Shown here in pieces: positions 35,532-47,338 of a stretch of DNA of 64,000 nt. The first letter of the stretch is position 1. Each line of letters starts with the position of its first letter. Made by a program: the position numbers and the translations under genes. The notes below the pieces were generated by a model that ran no database searches, was not told the origin of the DNA, and was given only the letters and a program-made list of their open reading frames with translations. The stretch comes from Phoronis australis (lineage: Eukaryota > Phoronida > Phoronidae), in contig NMRA01000206.1 in assembly GCA_002633005.1 (NCBI GenBank), positions 142,092 through 206,091 on the forward strand. Reading direction: 5' to 3'.

Positions 35532-36596
35532 GCTGGGCATTACGCACCTCTGATGCCAAACCTAATCAATGAGTGACCTGTTTGAATAATTTAGAAGTGA
35601 AGCAGTTGCTACTGATTACGAATACCGACGGCAATGAATATATGGAACTGCTCACAATGACGCAATTCGTTGACGAAGGACATGAATGGAGTACGAGTAT
35701 GTGTGCGGTAACCATTTAGGAGGCACTGAACAATTCTCACAGGGGTTTGCCTATCAGAACACACGTCAATGGACTCTTCACCCTTTCTTCGCTCTGTCAA
35801 AAACTGCATGCAAATAAAGAAAAGTGTTGAGTCATTTCATATCAAAAGCCCTACAGATGAGCACAGAAACTTCATTCTTTCTTGTATTTTTGACCCTTTC
35901 ACTCCCAGTGGAAACCAAGTCAGACTAAGAAAAGTAAGGGCAAAAAATGCAAAATCGGCACTTTTCACCCCAAAACCACCACTTCCTTGCCGTTGCTCGA
36001 CTAAAGCCAACATTAGATTCCGAAAGCAAATTTCCTAACGATTCCAAAAATGTGGTCCAAAAATACTGCCAACCAACTATTTTTTTTTGCAAATCTGGCA
36101 TGTTTGAGGGCTACGGGAAATCCGACGGCCCATTTCTCAGTTGCTACACAGGAATGCACAATTGCAACAGGGGGCCACCATCTTGAAAAAGAGTGTAGCT
36201 ACAGCCGAGAAAGTGGCCTCGTTTCATTCTCAGCATGTTCACAAATACAAACAAACCACCCTGAGCCTACATGCAGTGCCTACTGACAAAATGCACCCAA
36301 ACTTGGCCTACCCCAAAATGTGCAAATTTGCCGCGGCCGCAGCCTAACTGTTCAGTGCCACATTACTATTAATTATTGTGAAACATTTCCTTAATGGTAA
36401 TATAAGCTAGCGCCACCTACATTAGAGGGCAGGTACTGAACGTCTGCCTTTCAAGCAGGCTCGTATTTTCTTCACGTAAGCGTTGCGAAGTTAGCAATTT
36501 TCTGGTTAACACTTCAACAATCTCGGTCAAGTTAAAATATGCAGGAATTTTAGCATCGGTGAGTGCAAAGAAAATTTCAGAACGTTTTGCATCTCA
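35532..36596. other. Unclassified stretch, possibly repeat-derived
   Basis: Overlapping open frames at 35769-36347 change frame without splice sites. The composition (CCACCATCTTGAAAAAG, TTTCACTCCCAGTGG) suggests a decayed dispersed repeat. No gene supported. Confidence 0.3.
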
Positions 36597-36790
36597 TCAA
36601 GTTATTTTATTTTTTTCTCTTGAATAAATAGTCTTTTTGCAGTGGTGTTCTTTGATGTTAAGCTGTTGAATATCTCCGATGTGACTGATTAATTTCATAT
36701 ACCACGTGCAGATGCTATCCTTTCGGCACTGATAGGATTTGTGCTTAAAATGTTCCACTTTTGAATGAGAGGGTATCAAATTTTGTATGA
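36597..36790 (-). CDS. Candidate terminal exon of gene B
   Basis: A strong acceptor (CGCAACTTCTTCAACAG) opens a phase 1 reading. The peptide includes HKSYQCRKDSICTWYMKLIS, IGDIQQLNIKEHHCKKTI, and ends just after AATAAA with TGA. Three cysteines and phase 1 entry fit the C-terminal domain exons of genes C and D, but the hydrophobic GPI-like tail is missing. A GTATAT donor after TGCACGTG would give a phase 1-2 exon exactly like the penultimate exons of C and D. Membership in gene B is inferred from position. Confidence 0.35.
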
Positions 36791-38194
36791 CTGTTGAAGA
36801 AGTTGCGTAACAGGAAAACAAAATGGTAACTTAAAAAATTGTAACAGCCTTTTGGATATTTCCTCATGAATATTCATACCAAACGAAATTTGGTCACGTT
36901 GTTGATGGCGTTTTTTGCAATCAACGTACTTTGTCTTTTGCTAAGTTTTATTGAAAACTTGAAATTGAAATTATCTACTTGCAAAAAAGATGTGCTTTTA
37001 CTGACTTAAAAACTATTGATTTGTTTATTTTTGTATTTGGCTAAATACACAAACAAAAAGCTCCTACATTCACATAATTTTCAATTCAAAAATGAATTTT
37101 AAAATAGTGTCGTTGCCTGTCCACTATGCAATGAAGCGTTGTTTACAGCGTGCGTTATCAAAGTACGTTTAAAGGTGATGTCTTTCATGTGGACATTAAC
37201 CCACCCCGCTTTGTTTTCCACTTACGAGCATCCTCTCAGCCAAAACTCTCGAGTGTCTCCCATAGGCATTTTTGAACTTGGTGATTTAAATATTTACGTG
37301 ATGGGGACAGTGCATAACCATTAGAAAACTGTTTCAAGAAATGATCTTTAGAGAGCTGGTCTATGCTAAAAATATAAATCCGCATTCAAGTTCAAACGGT
37401 GGTGATTTAGACGTTAAGGTTATGCAGAACCTTATTGACAATTCAACATATTTTGCTAATGTATAAAATTATAGATGTTAACTCGAAAAAGATGTGTATT
37501 TTCTGAAAGTATAAAGTCTAGAAAAATCAGATATTATACTGTTTATAGCAGGTGTCATCTTCACTTGGAGTTTTCTCCCTTTTGTACATTGTACATTACC
37601 AATTACGCAGCGTTTGTTGAGCGGCCTCGGGTCATAGTAAACACTTTGTTATCGATAGCTTACATGTACATGTATCTTGACACGTTTTGGTTGACATGGG
37701 TTTCAATAAATATACTTACTACTTCATTCACCATCACTCGCACTCGCCGTTTGTAAGAATATAACAAATTTGGCACATGATCACACGAGCCTTGTGACGT
37801 GAATAATAAGCGCCTTTTTCTTAAATAGCACAAGCGACCACAGGTTATTTAGTGGACATTCGGGTGTGTTTTTAAGCAGTCGTTCAACGTTTCTCAATTT
37901 TTTTAAAATATGGGTTGCATTACATTTTCGACAATGGCGTTGGGTTTATTAACAATGGTAAGTCACCAGTTTATGAAAATGTCGTTTCGAAAAAATGTCA
38001 ATTACTTATAATAGTTATATAACTGATTAAAATGTTTTAGGAAAGGTTCCTTCATCAGTCATGGTACGTGTAGAAATGGCTTTGGCAAAATGTTGAATTT
38101 AACAAGTCCTATTATCACAAACATTAAAGGGTGCGAAGGGAGTTTATATACATGTACTGTACAGCATGCCATTTACACAGAATCTGTTCATTAA

Positions 38195-38294
38195 TGGTCG
38201 GATAACACGTGCCTGAATTTTGAGAACCAGTTTTCTCTACTGAATATTTGGCATCAAACTGATTCTCAAACTACGGGCACGTTATATCCGACTA
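38195..38294. repeat. Imperfect 40-bp inverted repeat (foldback)
   Basis: The arm TGGTCGGATAACACGTGCCT... (38195-38234) pairs with ...GGGCACGTTATATCCGACTA (38256-38294). About 40 bp per arm with few mismatches and a loop of about 20 bases. It could be a tiny MITE or a hairpin RNA precursor. Confidence 0.75.
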
Positions 38295-38740
38295 TTACAA
38301 TACATATTTTCGTTGCAGGTCACGACTTCCGAAGCGCGTTACTTAAGTCGTAGTATCACTTGTGAGGTAATGTAATATGTTTGTATATTTTTGTTTTTGA
38401 TTAATGTTTTCTATTTGTAAAGAATCCACGAAGACAACCGACGGGAACTTATTAACCAAGCAATATAACAGATAATATCGCAGTGTACTGATATGAATCG
38501 CCAGGGTCGATGTATTGTCCGATGTCATGACGCAATATCTACCACGCTGAATGATACATTTATGTTAACATGCATCGACGCTAAACTTTTTTTAACAAAT
38601 AAAAACCCATGCCAGCATTTTGGCCAATTTTTATGGTATGTCTTCCGTGAAAGTAGGAGTTCACGCTAACTTTTCACAAGTAATTCAATTTCACTTAACG
38701 GAAATGAAATGTTGTCAAAGGTGTGAGTTCGAATTTATGG

Positions 38741-38848
38741 ATGTGTCCCCATGTGCTTTCCATTGCTTTTTTAACATGGATAGTTTCTTGGTATAGTAAA
38801 ATGTACCCCGTAGACTCAATTCCAGACGAAAGGAGTTTCCAGGATCAG
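38741..38848 (+). CDS. Possible signal-peptide exon (plus strand)
   Basis: The ATG at 38741 gives MCPHVLSIAFLTWIVSWYSK and then MYPVDSIPDERSFQDQ, ending at the consensus donor GATCAG|GTAACA (phase 0). The hydrophobic start is signal-like. No partner exon found. It could easily be chance. Confidence 0.25.
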
Positions 38849-40959
38849 GTAACAAGTCTTTTAGTGTTAAAAAGTTCTTGCAATCTTTTGTTGACGCTCA
38901 CAGGTCGTAAACCAAGTGTGTATCCGGCATTACAGTAAGCACACTTCCCTTGGTAAGCACAACAGACACAATGGCATCGTATTTAGCCTAACGTTTATCG
39001 TATTTTTTGTGAACTCATGACTATCACATTTTTAAAGGAGAAGTCAATTTTGGAAGCCAATTTTATACAAAAACACCCGTTTTAGTCCACGATAGTTTGA
39101 TTTATTTCAGCCTTTGCCTGGGAGTCATCGCCAATGCTATAATTGCCCTGCTCCACATAAAGGAGGGAAACCAAAGTTACTGATGACGACGGGTTCTCCC
39201 TACCAGTTTAATTGCAATTTGTTAATGACATTGTGTTGGAAGGAACTAACAGCACACATTTTTTTGCGGGCAGGTTGAAAGATTTTTGCTGGTGCAACAA
39301 CAAAATGTCGCCTTTGAGAAAGGCGAGCCAATATTTTAAAAGAATGGCGTATGGTCCCGTGTTTTAAACATCTTAAAAGCTGAAAACTATCAGCGTTCCT
39401 ATGATGTCAAACCTGTCTGAAATAGTGGTAGCAACTGATCCAATCATGACGGATATACGTAAACATGGGAGGCCTATCTGGGGAAATACTGGCACTCTGC
39501 AAGGACATGATCATTTTGCTCAAACCGGGTCTCCGTCAATAGTTTAAAATGAAACTTGCACACTAATTCCTTATCTCTGTGATTGCTTGCTCTAATTAGG
39601 TAGAAACACAACACATAGCGACGTTGTGAACATGAAGTAGGTTGAAAATTGCCAAATGTTTTTAAGTACGAGTTTAGTGTTGAAACAGAACCGCCGTAAA
39701 TCACTCAACCGTGTCCAGTAAGTATCGTGACGTCATGTTGAGGAAAACACTGCATGATGTGAGTTACATTATCCCCCAAGCTACGTCATTTGTGCAAAGG
39801 TCACCTATTTGCAGATGTTTTTGTTTTCACATTTACAAGTTGTCAGTGATTACAACTGCACTTTGTTTAGCGTAGATGATGTTTAAATGGCATTGTCGTT
39901 TAGTTCCTGCTATATATTAGCATAGTTAGGAGTATGCAAATACATCTTTAAATGGGCAATAGTCCTAAAAATTCTGAATATCGGCTATTCGGATTACAAA
40001 GACGTGAACTTTCTCTTTCATTATCATTTAAGATAAAATATCATTTAAAATTGCTATTTTGTCAATGTTCGTTAGTCCGAAGCACATATAATTACATACA
40101 GAGGTTGGATATTCTACTCTTAGTGGACGTGAAGCCCCGTGTCTCATGAGTCGCCATTTTTGGGGTTGCAGCTAGCTGTCAACAGCACGCGTGGTTATAC
40201 GTACATGTATAGGCAGATAACGGAATTTGGTATATTAACCCTTTTGCAACATCGCATAAAAAGCGTATAATAAACATGGCTGACTTCAAAGTTGGCCGTT
40301 TTTGCTCCATGCAATCCACTATCAACGAAACCTTGTTCACATTAATTAGATATATACTGTGCTTTCTTAAGAATATAGAACCGGCCCATTCCACATGAAA
40401 TTCGGTTGCGTGTTTTGCATGTTCTTTACCAGCTGTTCTGATGATCCGATGACCGCAGCCATAGTCGACTAGTCGCCAGTTCTCGAAAATTGTCTACCTC
40501 CAGAGTTCAACTTAACGTAGCTTTTGAACTCACACATCATCATGGAACCAGCCCCAGTTCTTTGAAAAGAGATGTTTTCAACAAGACACAATAATAACAC
40601 CACAGTGGGTATCCTCACGCTTAGATGCAAGTCGCAAGTAAAACATTACAGTCAGAATACAGTTCTTCGTGGCAAACTACAGAGGGGTATAGTTACATTT
40701 ACAAACAATATCGTGCTTAGAGATAGTTAAGAATTTTTCTAAGCTGGCGCACGTCTTAACATGATTTTTAATCTCAACCTCTTCGTTTCCAAAACGTAGG
40801 GCTACGCTGCATCTACAGGTGTCAAGACGCTTTACAAAATATAATACGAGGTATTAACACATTGCTAAACATGTATTGTGCACTGTGTCCTCGTCAAATA
40901 AATTCAATAATAATAATGATGATCCACTCGGGCTCTAGATTTCGGGAGATAACGACTTC

Positions 40960-41652
40960 GCCATGTAATAATCTAATAGCGTGTCATCCATGTCGTTGTT
41001 GGCTGTGACGTATTCTCGCTAGTCCTTGAGTATTTTACGCGAATACATACATGTACATGTAGAGATTCGCGTCTCTTTAAACGCGAAACCTGTGGCCCCT
41101 TTTTAATTCTTATTTGGTAAGATAAGGAAAAGATGTTTATTTTGCTACGGTTCTTAATCTTTCTCCCTTGCTTCAGTACAAAATGAACACGATTCTTTTG
41201 TCTATAAATGTTTTCATAAAGTTTAGTTGCAAGAAACTGGCAACACCTTCTCCAAAGCCCTTATTCTGCCGGGTTTCGCTGTATATCATCGAACTAGAAT
41301 GGTTTTATTAACAGATACATGTATTGTTTTGTGTTGTTATTTTTTACATACTTAATTTACATGCATCTATTTATTTGAAATTCCAAATTAATGCCTAAGA
41401 GTTGAACATTTTTTACAAAAGTCGGTAGAATCGACTTTTTTCACATTCAACATACTGTACATTTCTTTCTAGCGAATATATATTACGATAACTGGATACC
41501 TTGAGCTCAGTTTTTCAGTTCACGTCCACTTCCACGTTTGCGTAAAAAAATTAGCTCTTGCGAAGCCCTTTCTTATTGCTGAAATGTGAATCGGCACGCA
41601 CAATTACGCATGTATCGTAATTCACTTTCACGATGCTTTGCGAAACCTCTCT
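40960..41652. mobile_element. TIR element family, copy 2 (partial)
   Basis: GTATTTTACGCGAATACAT.. and AACCTGTGGCCCCTTTTTAA parallel 3957-4025, and the end (GTGAATCGGCACGCACAATT ... GCTTTGCGAAACCTC) is the terminal repeat seen at 4718-4785. The left terminal repeat is missing. Confidence 0.65.
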
Positions 41653-42104
41653 ATTGGAACCTATTTGTACGATTGTTATATTACTAAAAAGTGGACTCTG
41701 GAGAATAACAATGTCCAAGATAGACAACGTTACTTTGAACACATGTTGCATAGTTGTCATTATCAATTTTCAAGAACGAAAAAAATATGATAATTCGTTT
41801 ATTCGGTTGTGCGACAAAAAGTGGGACATTTGTATACATGTAGTGCAGCGGGATGACGGAAAATCACAAAGGTGGCGCAGTCCACCCCGAGCGGAGCAAT
41901 TGACAAGCACAACGTAAGTTGTCAGCAGCACGTAGTACTGGATTGAGTTCTTTTACAAGCTAAACTTCTCATTTTTTATATAACAGTAAGGCCTTTTTCT
42001 TAGAAATCGAATTAACAAAACACGGCATCAGGGCAACGGTTAAACATTGTGCAAATGAATTATAATAGAGACAACTGAAAACAGTAATAATACACACACA
42101 AGGT

Positions 42105-42130
42105 CACGCACGCACGCACGCACGCACGCA
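42105..42130. repeat. (CGCA)n microsatellite
   Basis: Six units of ACGC, preceded by a short ACACACAC run. Confidence 0.9.
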
Positions 42131-42640
42131 AGCACCCACAAAAACTTAGCTAGAAAGTTATGAATAATTTTTCGTAAACCCACTTGTTTTAAGGGCCTAA
42201 ACTTTTCATTTAGGCCAAATTTTAACTTCTTTCCGTAAAATACTGTAACGTGATTTTAACACCCAAAATGTCTTGTTGAAAAACTCATGGCACGTAGTAC
42301 GATACATGTTGTTTGTCGAAAGCAGTTCTACTACTGGAGCTGAAAAGATTTCAGAGGTACAAACTACTCCCGGCACCCTCCCAGAGCAACAAATCAGTGC
42401 TTATAAAGAATGGCTGGTGTAATTGCAGGGTTTATTGACTAATTTTGCCGAGAAATCGTTGATTGTATGGTACAGTAGCTCAAGAATATCGCTTGGTGAC
42501 CAATAGTAACAAAATGAAAATAAAAGAATGACATTAGGCTTCATTTGATAACTATAACTCTCGATCTAATCTCAGTCCAGCTGGCAGCTGGAAATTGACT
42601 TATCGCAAGCTCCACCCCTATGCGAAAAGTCACGTGATAC

Positions 42641-42879
42641 CCGACATTCGAACGAGATGTCAGAGGCATATACACTGTCCCTAAACAACGTTAATGGTGG
42701 AATCGATGAGTGTTTTTGCACTATTTGAAAACGCGTCGACAGAGACAAGAGGCGATGCTTTTCAACAGTGAATCGTATGTTCATGATATGGGAATTTGTA
42801 AAGGTGACGATGAAAAAATAAGTGCTCGAGTAGCCAGCAAATATCCGAAGAACCCCTCGGCCTCTGGGTTCACCTTCAC
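42641..42879 (-). CDS. Gene B, exon 2: ZP-like module paralogous to gene A exon 4
   Basis: 239-nt exon with acceptor CATTTGTCAG in phase 1 and a TGTCGG|GTATCA donor in phase 0, the same phases as gene A exon 4 (221 nt). The peptide contains FAGYSSTYFFIVTFTNSH, then FTVEKHRLLSLSTRFQIVQK, ending SDISFECR. YFFIVTFTNSH aligns with AFHVIATFSSST of gene A, and ISFECR with HFQLCG, although this copy lacks the first cysteine. Together with the upstream exon at 43623-43833, which ends in phase 1, it defines a second family member whose later exons are mostly undetected. Confidence 0.6.
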
Positions 42880-43622
42880 CTGACAAATGACAAGGCCACT
42901 GATACGATATGTTCATGTAAAGCTGGGTATATACCTTAAAGTCGAATTATCTGTACGATACCATAGATTTCACGATCTTTTGAATAAAATCAGTGAAGAT
43001 TCACCGATATCTTTACTCTGTCGTCTGCTAAATTTCGCCAAATGAAAAGTAGGTCACAACTGGTAGGACTCCTGGAGTAAAGTAGGTCATAGATTACAGA
43101 CAACACATGCACTATAGTGTCTGACCATAGGTCGACTCGATAACGTTGTTTACGTTTTTCTAATCTTGTAACGAAATATTTTGATAACAAATTCAGGTTC
43201 ATAGCTCAGGTACACAATCATCTCGTCCTGGCCAAATAGTTAGCTCCGGTAGTTCTAGTGCTGTGTCTAAGTAAAATTAATGTCTGGAATTCAGTGGCGG
43301 ANATGAGCTCTCTCTAACTCTGAGTCTACAGACATAGTGTATACTAGAGGTACACGTCAAAAACAATTCAACAGTTTATTTTTAGTGACAACAGTTCGAC
43401 CAAGGCTTTGAATTCCGGCAGTAATCCAGTGTGCTTCCCTGTGCCGATCTAATCTCTGAATTTTGACCGGGAGAGAAGTTCAGTTGAACGCCAGCCTACG
43501 GTTTATGAATAACAAAAATGTACCTCTGATACGAAAAAAAATAATGTCCATTAGGTTGAAATAAATAAAAAAATTAAAACAAAAATGTCCTTGAAAACTG
43601 TACAACAATTTCCGGGTACTAC

Positions 43623-43833
43623 CGCTAGAGTGCTGAGATCCAGCAAGTGCCGAGACAAAGGCGGCCAGAAGCAGGAAACTCGGGAAACAAAATCTGAGAT
43701 AGCCCTGCACCACAGCCACCAAGCTGAAAAGTGCGTATCTTGGAACTAATATGTTTGTGTTTATTATAGCCTTCGAGTTATCAAGCAACATCGCTAAGTT
43801 CAGCTGCTCGTGTGGCCGTACAGTTTGATCCAT
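43623..43833 (-). CDS. Gene B, exon 1: N-terminal tail and membrane/signal segment
   Basis: ATG at 43833. About 40 hydrophilic residues (MDQTVRPHEQLNLAMLLDNS...) are followed by FPSFLLLAAFVSALAGSQHS, a hydrophobic segment ending in an AxA-like site, which could be a long signal sequence or a type II signal anchor. The phase 1 donor AGCG|GTAGTA joins in frame to the exon at 42879 (...SQHSSG + GEGEP...). A promoter would lie just upstream near 43.85-44.0 kb. Confidence 0.5.
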
Positions 43834-44406
43834 AGTTTACGCTTTTCAACATCATTTTTCGGCTTAGGACATGCCAAAAAATGACGGGATATTATTCTGG
43901 AGCAGCATAACGCCTGTCGGTGCTACACACACCATATCAAAACCGTTTCTCTATTCTTAGCGGACAATTTCTTGAGCTATAGACTAAAGTAAGTTTAACT
44001 CAACTACGTGTGGTTTGTCGGGTAAAATGGCGGCTTGGAAACGCAGACGAAGGTGCGCCAAGAATGCTGCGTTCTGATTGGTCAATTAAGCCGCCCATCA
44101 TAATCCTGGCGATAGGTCAATTCTCTATGCAAACTCTCGCGGCTAGCCTCGGGGTCGCAAGGTCTAAATTGGTCACGTGCAGGAGTTGGCATACCAGGGC
44201 TAGAGCTCTATGGTTTAATGGTTTAACGTGTAAGCAAGACAAAACTGAGATGTGATATAGTATCGTTTTGTCTCATAGTTGTAAACAATAATTTAAATAT
44301 TAGTTGTTATTCTTTTGTGTTATGCGGTATCAATCATGTTGGGCATTCGTCTGCGTAATTTTTAATGTGTTTCTTTTAATGCGTGTTCTGTGCTTTTTCT
44401 GTTTTA

Positions 44407-44777
44407 GGGGCTAGTACTAAAGCTGGCCGTTGTCCTATTGTGGACTATATACATGTACAGGTTGAGGTTGGAATAGTCTGCTTCGATAAGTGTTTCACCG
44501 ATCAGGATTTCCGTGGAAAAAAGTGTTGTCATGGTCCTTGTGGCAACACATGTCTGTCGCCTTTTGACAGTTGGCGCAAATACCTTAACATATGTCCACC
44601 GTCGTGGACGGCACATGAGGAACTTTACTGCGGCGAAGCCTGCTTCCTTGAAAGTGAATGTGGATATGGCGAAAAGGTGTTGTTCCAACGGCTGTGGAAA
44701 TCAGTGTATGGAAATGCCGACTATGTTGAACCTGCGTCCGAGCATCCGCCATGTACTTGATAATATGGCCGCTAAGT
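44407..44777 (+). CDS. Double WAP-domain (four-disulfide core) exon with frameshift
   Basis: After the acceptor TTTTCTGTTTTAG (phase 1) the exon reads ASTKAGRCPIVDY, then VCFDKCFTDQDFRGKKCC and GPCGNTCLSP: a WAP domain with seven of its eight cysteines. The fourth is replaced by Phe (QDFRG). A second WAP domain starts ICPPSW, continues ELYCGEACFLESECGYGEK, and is complete only after skipping one base at about 44676 (then CCSNGCGNQCMEMP...). Unskipped, the frame loses the last four cysteines and ends at 44760. Skipped, it ends at 44777. WAP proteins are small secreted protease inhibitors or antimicrobials. Phase 1 entry is typical. The signal-peptide exon upstream was not found. Confidence 0.7.
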
Positions 44778-45188
44778 GAATGCCGGTGGCAAACTTGCGC
44801 CAATCATTTCGGTGTGTCCCATGTGCCTGAAGAAACCTTTGCAAACGTACCTACTGTACTTTTTAATTGAGTGTTGATCGAAGTGGCCCGTATTGATAAG
44901 CTAAATGTTGTTTCAAGCAGACGTTATGGTCTGCATATACAGCGTATGTACTTGTACAACATAAAACAAAGTTGAACATGGTTGATATTCCACGAATCAG
45001 ACAAAAAGTTGGAAACAAAAAGGTATTAATGAGCGAATGTAAGCAAAGCATATCCTACATGTATGTTGATGAGCAGCAGTTGCAGTGAGAAATGTCATCG
45101 TTTAACAAGTTTGACTTTTGATTTTATTACTCTAGATTTCAGTAAACTCCTGTAATTTTGATCCCATTTGTGTTTGATGTACAAATCT

Positions 45189-45208
45189 TACACCGAAGCT
45201 TCGGTGTA
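45189..45208. repeat. Perfect 20-bp palindrome
   Basis: TACACCGAAGCTTCGGTGTA is its own reverse complement. Could be a cruciform, a dimeric factor site or the tip of an inverted-repeat element. Confidence 0.95.
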
Positions 45209-45889
45209 GTTAGAGAAACGTCTCTATACGAATTTCCTTGTGACGACTGTCTGTGTTGAAAATAGCAGTTATATTGTGTGCATCCTCTGACCTCGACAAA
45301 CTACCAAACGGGGTCGGCAAACCTCGACTGGTCGATGGAGCCACGCTGGACACTTCGTTTACACAACAGCTGTGAACTACTGATTAGACTAATCACCTCG
45401 CAGGGAGTTAGTACAGTGTATGCCTATTAAATATGCAACTTTGGTTTTGAAATTTTAATTTATATTGAGGTATAAACATGATAAGTTGTAGCAAACCTTC
45501 CGCGGGAACTTGGTTCAGAAAGTGGACGAAATGATCAATTATTTTTAGGTTTTCAAGTAGTCAGTTGAAGACTAAAACTGAGAAGTTTTTGGTTATGGGA
45601 AAATAAAAAACATTTGTCCTGCATGCACTCATGGTATCAAAATATTTCCTTAGAGAGGGTGTAATTCAAAGTTAGTCTCCAATTAGGTAGAAACATTTTG
45701 CTGATGATCGTTTCGTTTACGTGACAAACTCCTGTAGGGAGTCGTACAAGTAAAACGTGTATGCCACACTTATGCTGTGCAAAGTTGCTAAGTTTGTATA
45801 TTGCATTTCATTTATGTCCCATCTTCATTTTGTTTGCATACAGTATTCAACCTGGCGTGCACTATCCTAAACGTATCGCGGATTTGCAG

Positions 45890-45982
45890 CGACGCCATAT
45901 TGAAATTAGGTTAATATGGTGCATTGTGGGTGCTGTGGTCAGGATTCCGAAAGCGGCCATAGTAACAAGCATAATACGCGGT
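45890..45982 (+). promoter_or_regulatory. Likely promoter/5' UTR of the THAP gene
   Basis: GACGCCATATTGAAATTAGG just upstream of the start codon resembles the GCCATnTT (YY1-type) element common at TATA-less metazoan promoters. Confidence 0.3.
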
Positions 45983-47338
45983 ATGAGCGCGAAGAAAACT
46001 TACGGCGGATACACTTGTTGTGTTCCTGGCTGCTTCAAAAACAACAAGAGAGATAAAAATCTGAGTTTTTATGTGTTCCCTGCAAACCAAGAACTTCGTG
46101 AAAAATGGATAAACAACATTAGGAGAGCTGGGAGTAAGGGGAAATTTAGCGCATTCAAAGCAACGCGGGGCCATCTAGTAGGCAACACGTAGCCCCTCGG
46201 TTGGCCATATAGGAGCTACAATACTTCCATTCACTTTCTGTATTCATTTCGTTACTTCAGTGTATTTTAAACTGGCCGTGACCGGATTTGGGATACCGAT
46301 TTCGAGTTTTCACCTCGTCAAAAGTACAATCTACAATTAAAACTTTAAAAAACACTTACTTTCATCATTGGTCCTTTCTACTTCTACACATATCTTTGAT
46401 GAAGCTTAGTTGTGAGAATTAAGTTGACTTTGGTGAAGAATTACAACTTCACTTTTTTGGTTGCCGTTAATTTTATCACCGCGTGCGCGATAACCACAAA
46501 GCATGTCAACTGAATCACGTGAGTTAGGCAAAGGTTAGCGCGAGACTGAGCGAAGCGCGTGACGCTAGCGCGCGACACTTGTAAACTAGCATGAGAAGGT
46601 ATCGGGTGAAACTTGTTAGATGTGTGTCCCTTGGACTTTTTATTCGTCAACATGCGTAATTTCACGTACAGTAAGTTCCTCAAAATGGCACCCGGTAACT
46701 GAGAGAAACTCGAGCAAACCGCGACAGATTATCATCGATTTGTTCAAGTTTTGCTGACTAAATTGTATCCAAAGTCGTGGTATGTGTTAATTATAACTCC
46801 GTGTCCCTATATGTATGGTTCATTTGATTTTATTTGCTGTATTTTGAAATGAGTAACTTTTTGTGAGGATGTACTATCGCCCCTGAATGCCTGCGGCATC
46901 CAGTGCGATGTAATTGCCTAGGGGCCATCGTGTGTGCAGCGAACATTTTCCTGGTGGAAAAAGACTTATGAGAACAACATTCGGACGGAGTTTCCTCTTA
47001 AATTAACGTCTCTAGCATATCCACGGCGAAAGCTACAAAAGTTAAGCAACCCAAGAACTCTCAACTTGTCTGAAACCGGAGGAGATTTCGAAATCAACGT
47101 CGATGAACATGACGACAGTCGTGCCCTCTGTCACACGGTCACTGATCATAGCTACGCTGTGTTTACAAACGAGAGAAAGGAATTGCTTGGTATTATAAAA
47201 CAAAAAAATGAAACATGGTTTTTAGTTTGCAAATCACTCCAAATGCACAGAGTACCCAGCCTGCTCAAGGCGTGCCTGACCACAAGCTATCCCATGAGCC
47301 TTCGCGAAGGAAGTAACTCGCACATGCGCAATGCGTAA
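45983..47338 (+). pseudogene. THAP zinc-finger gene broken by a transposon and a frameshift
   Basis: The start at 45983 gives MSAKKTYGGYTCCVPGCFKN, then NLSFYVFPANQELREKWINN and KFSAFKATRGH, a textbook THAP domain up to the last zinc ligands. At 46175 the exon is interrupted. The reading resumes after 46920 as GHRVCSEHFPGG, the expected C..H end. Bases GGGGCCATC occur on both sides (46167-46175 and 46921-46929). One A is missing in the run at about 46958-46962, shifting the frame before KTYENNIRTEFPLKLTSL. The remaining C-terminal part stays open to 47338 and is Glu/Asp rich, then basic. The protein would have been a DNA-binding THAP factor or transposase-derived protein. Confidence 0.75.
46176..46920. 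mobile_element. 745-bp insertion with 9-bp target-site duplication
   Basis: Flanked by the direct repeat GGGGCCATC. The ends share only a short inverted similarity (TAGTAGGCAACACG versus TAGGCAATTACATCG). It has no coding capacity. A 9-bp duplication is the size produced by Mutator-like elements, but the family is not proven. Confidence 0.7.

Noticed and set aside
40496-40561. Short minus exon GSMMMCEFKSYVKLNSG as part of gene B
   Set aside because: Splice sites plausible but too short to support without transcripts.
42209-42334. Minus reading NMYRTTCHEFFNKTFWVLKS after an acceptor, as a gene B exon
   Set aside because: No good donor and runs to a stop; similarity to other family exons too weak.
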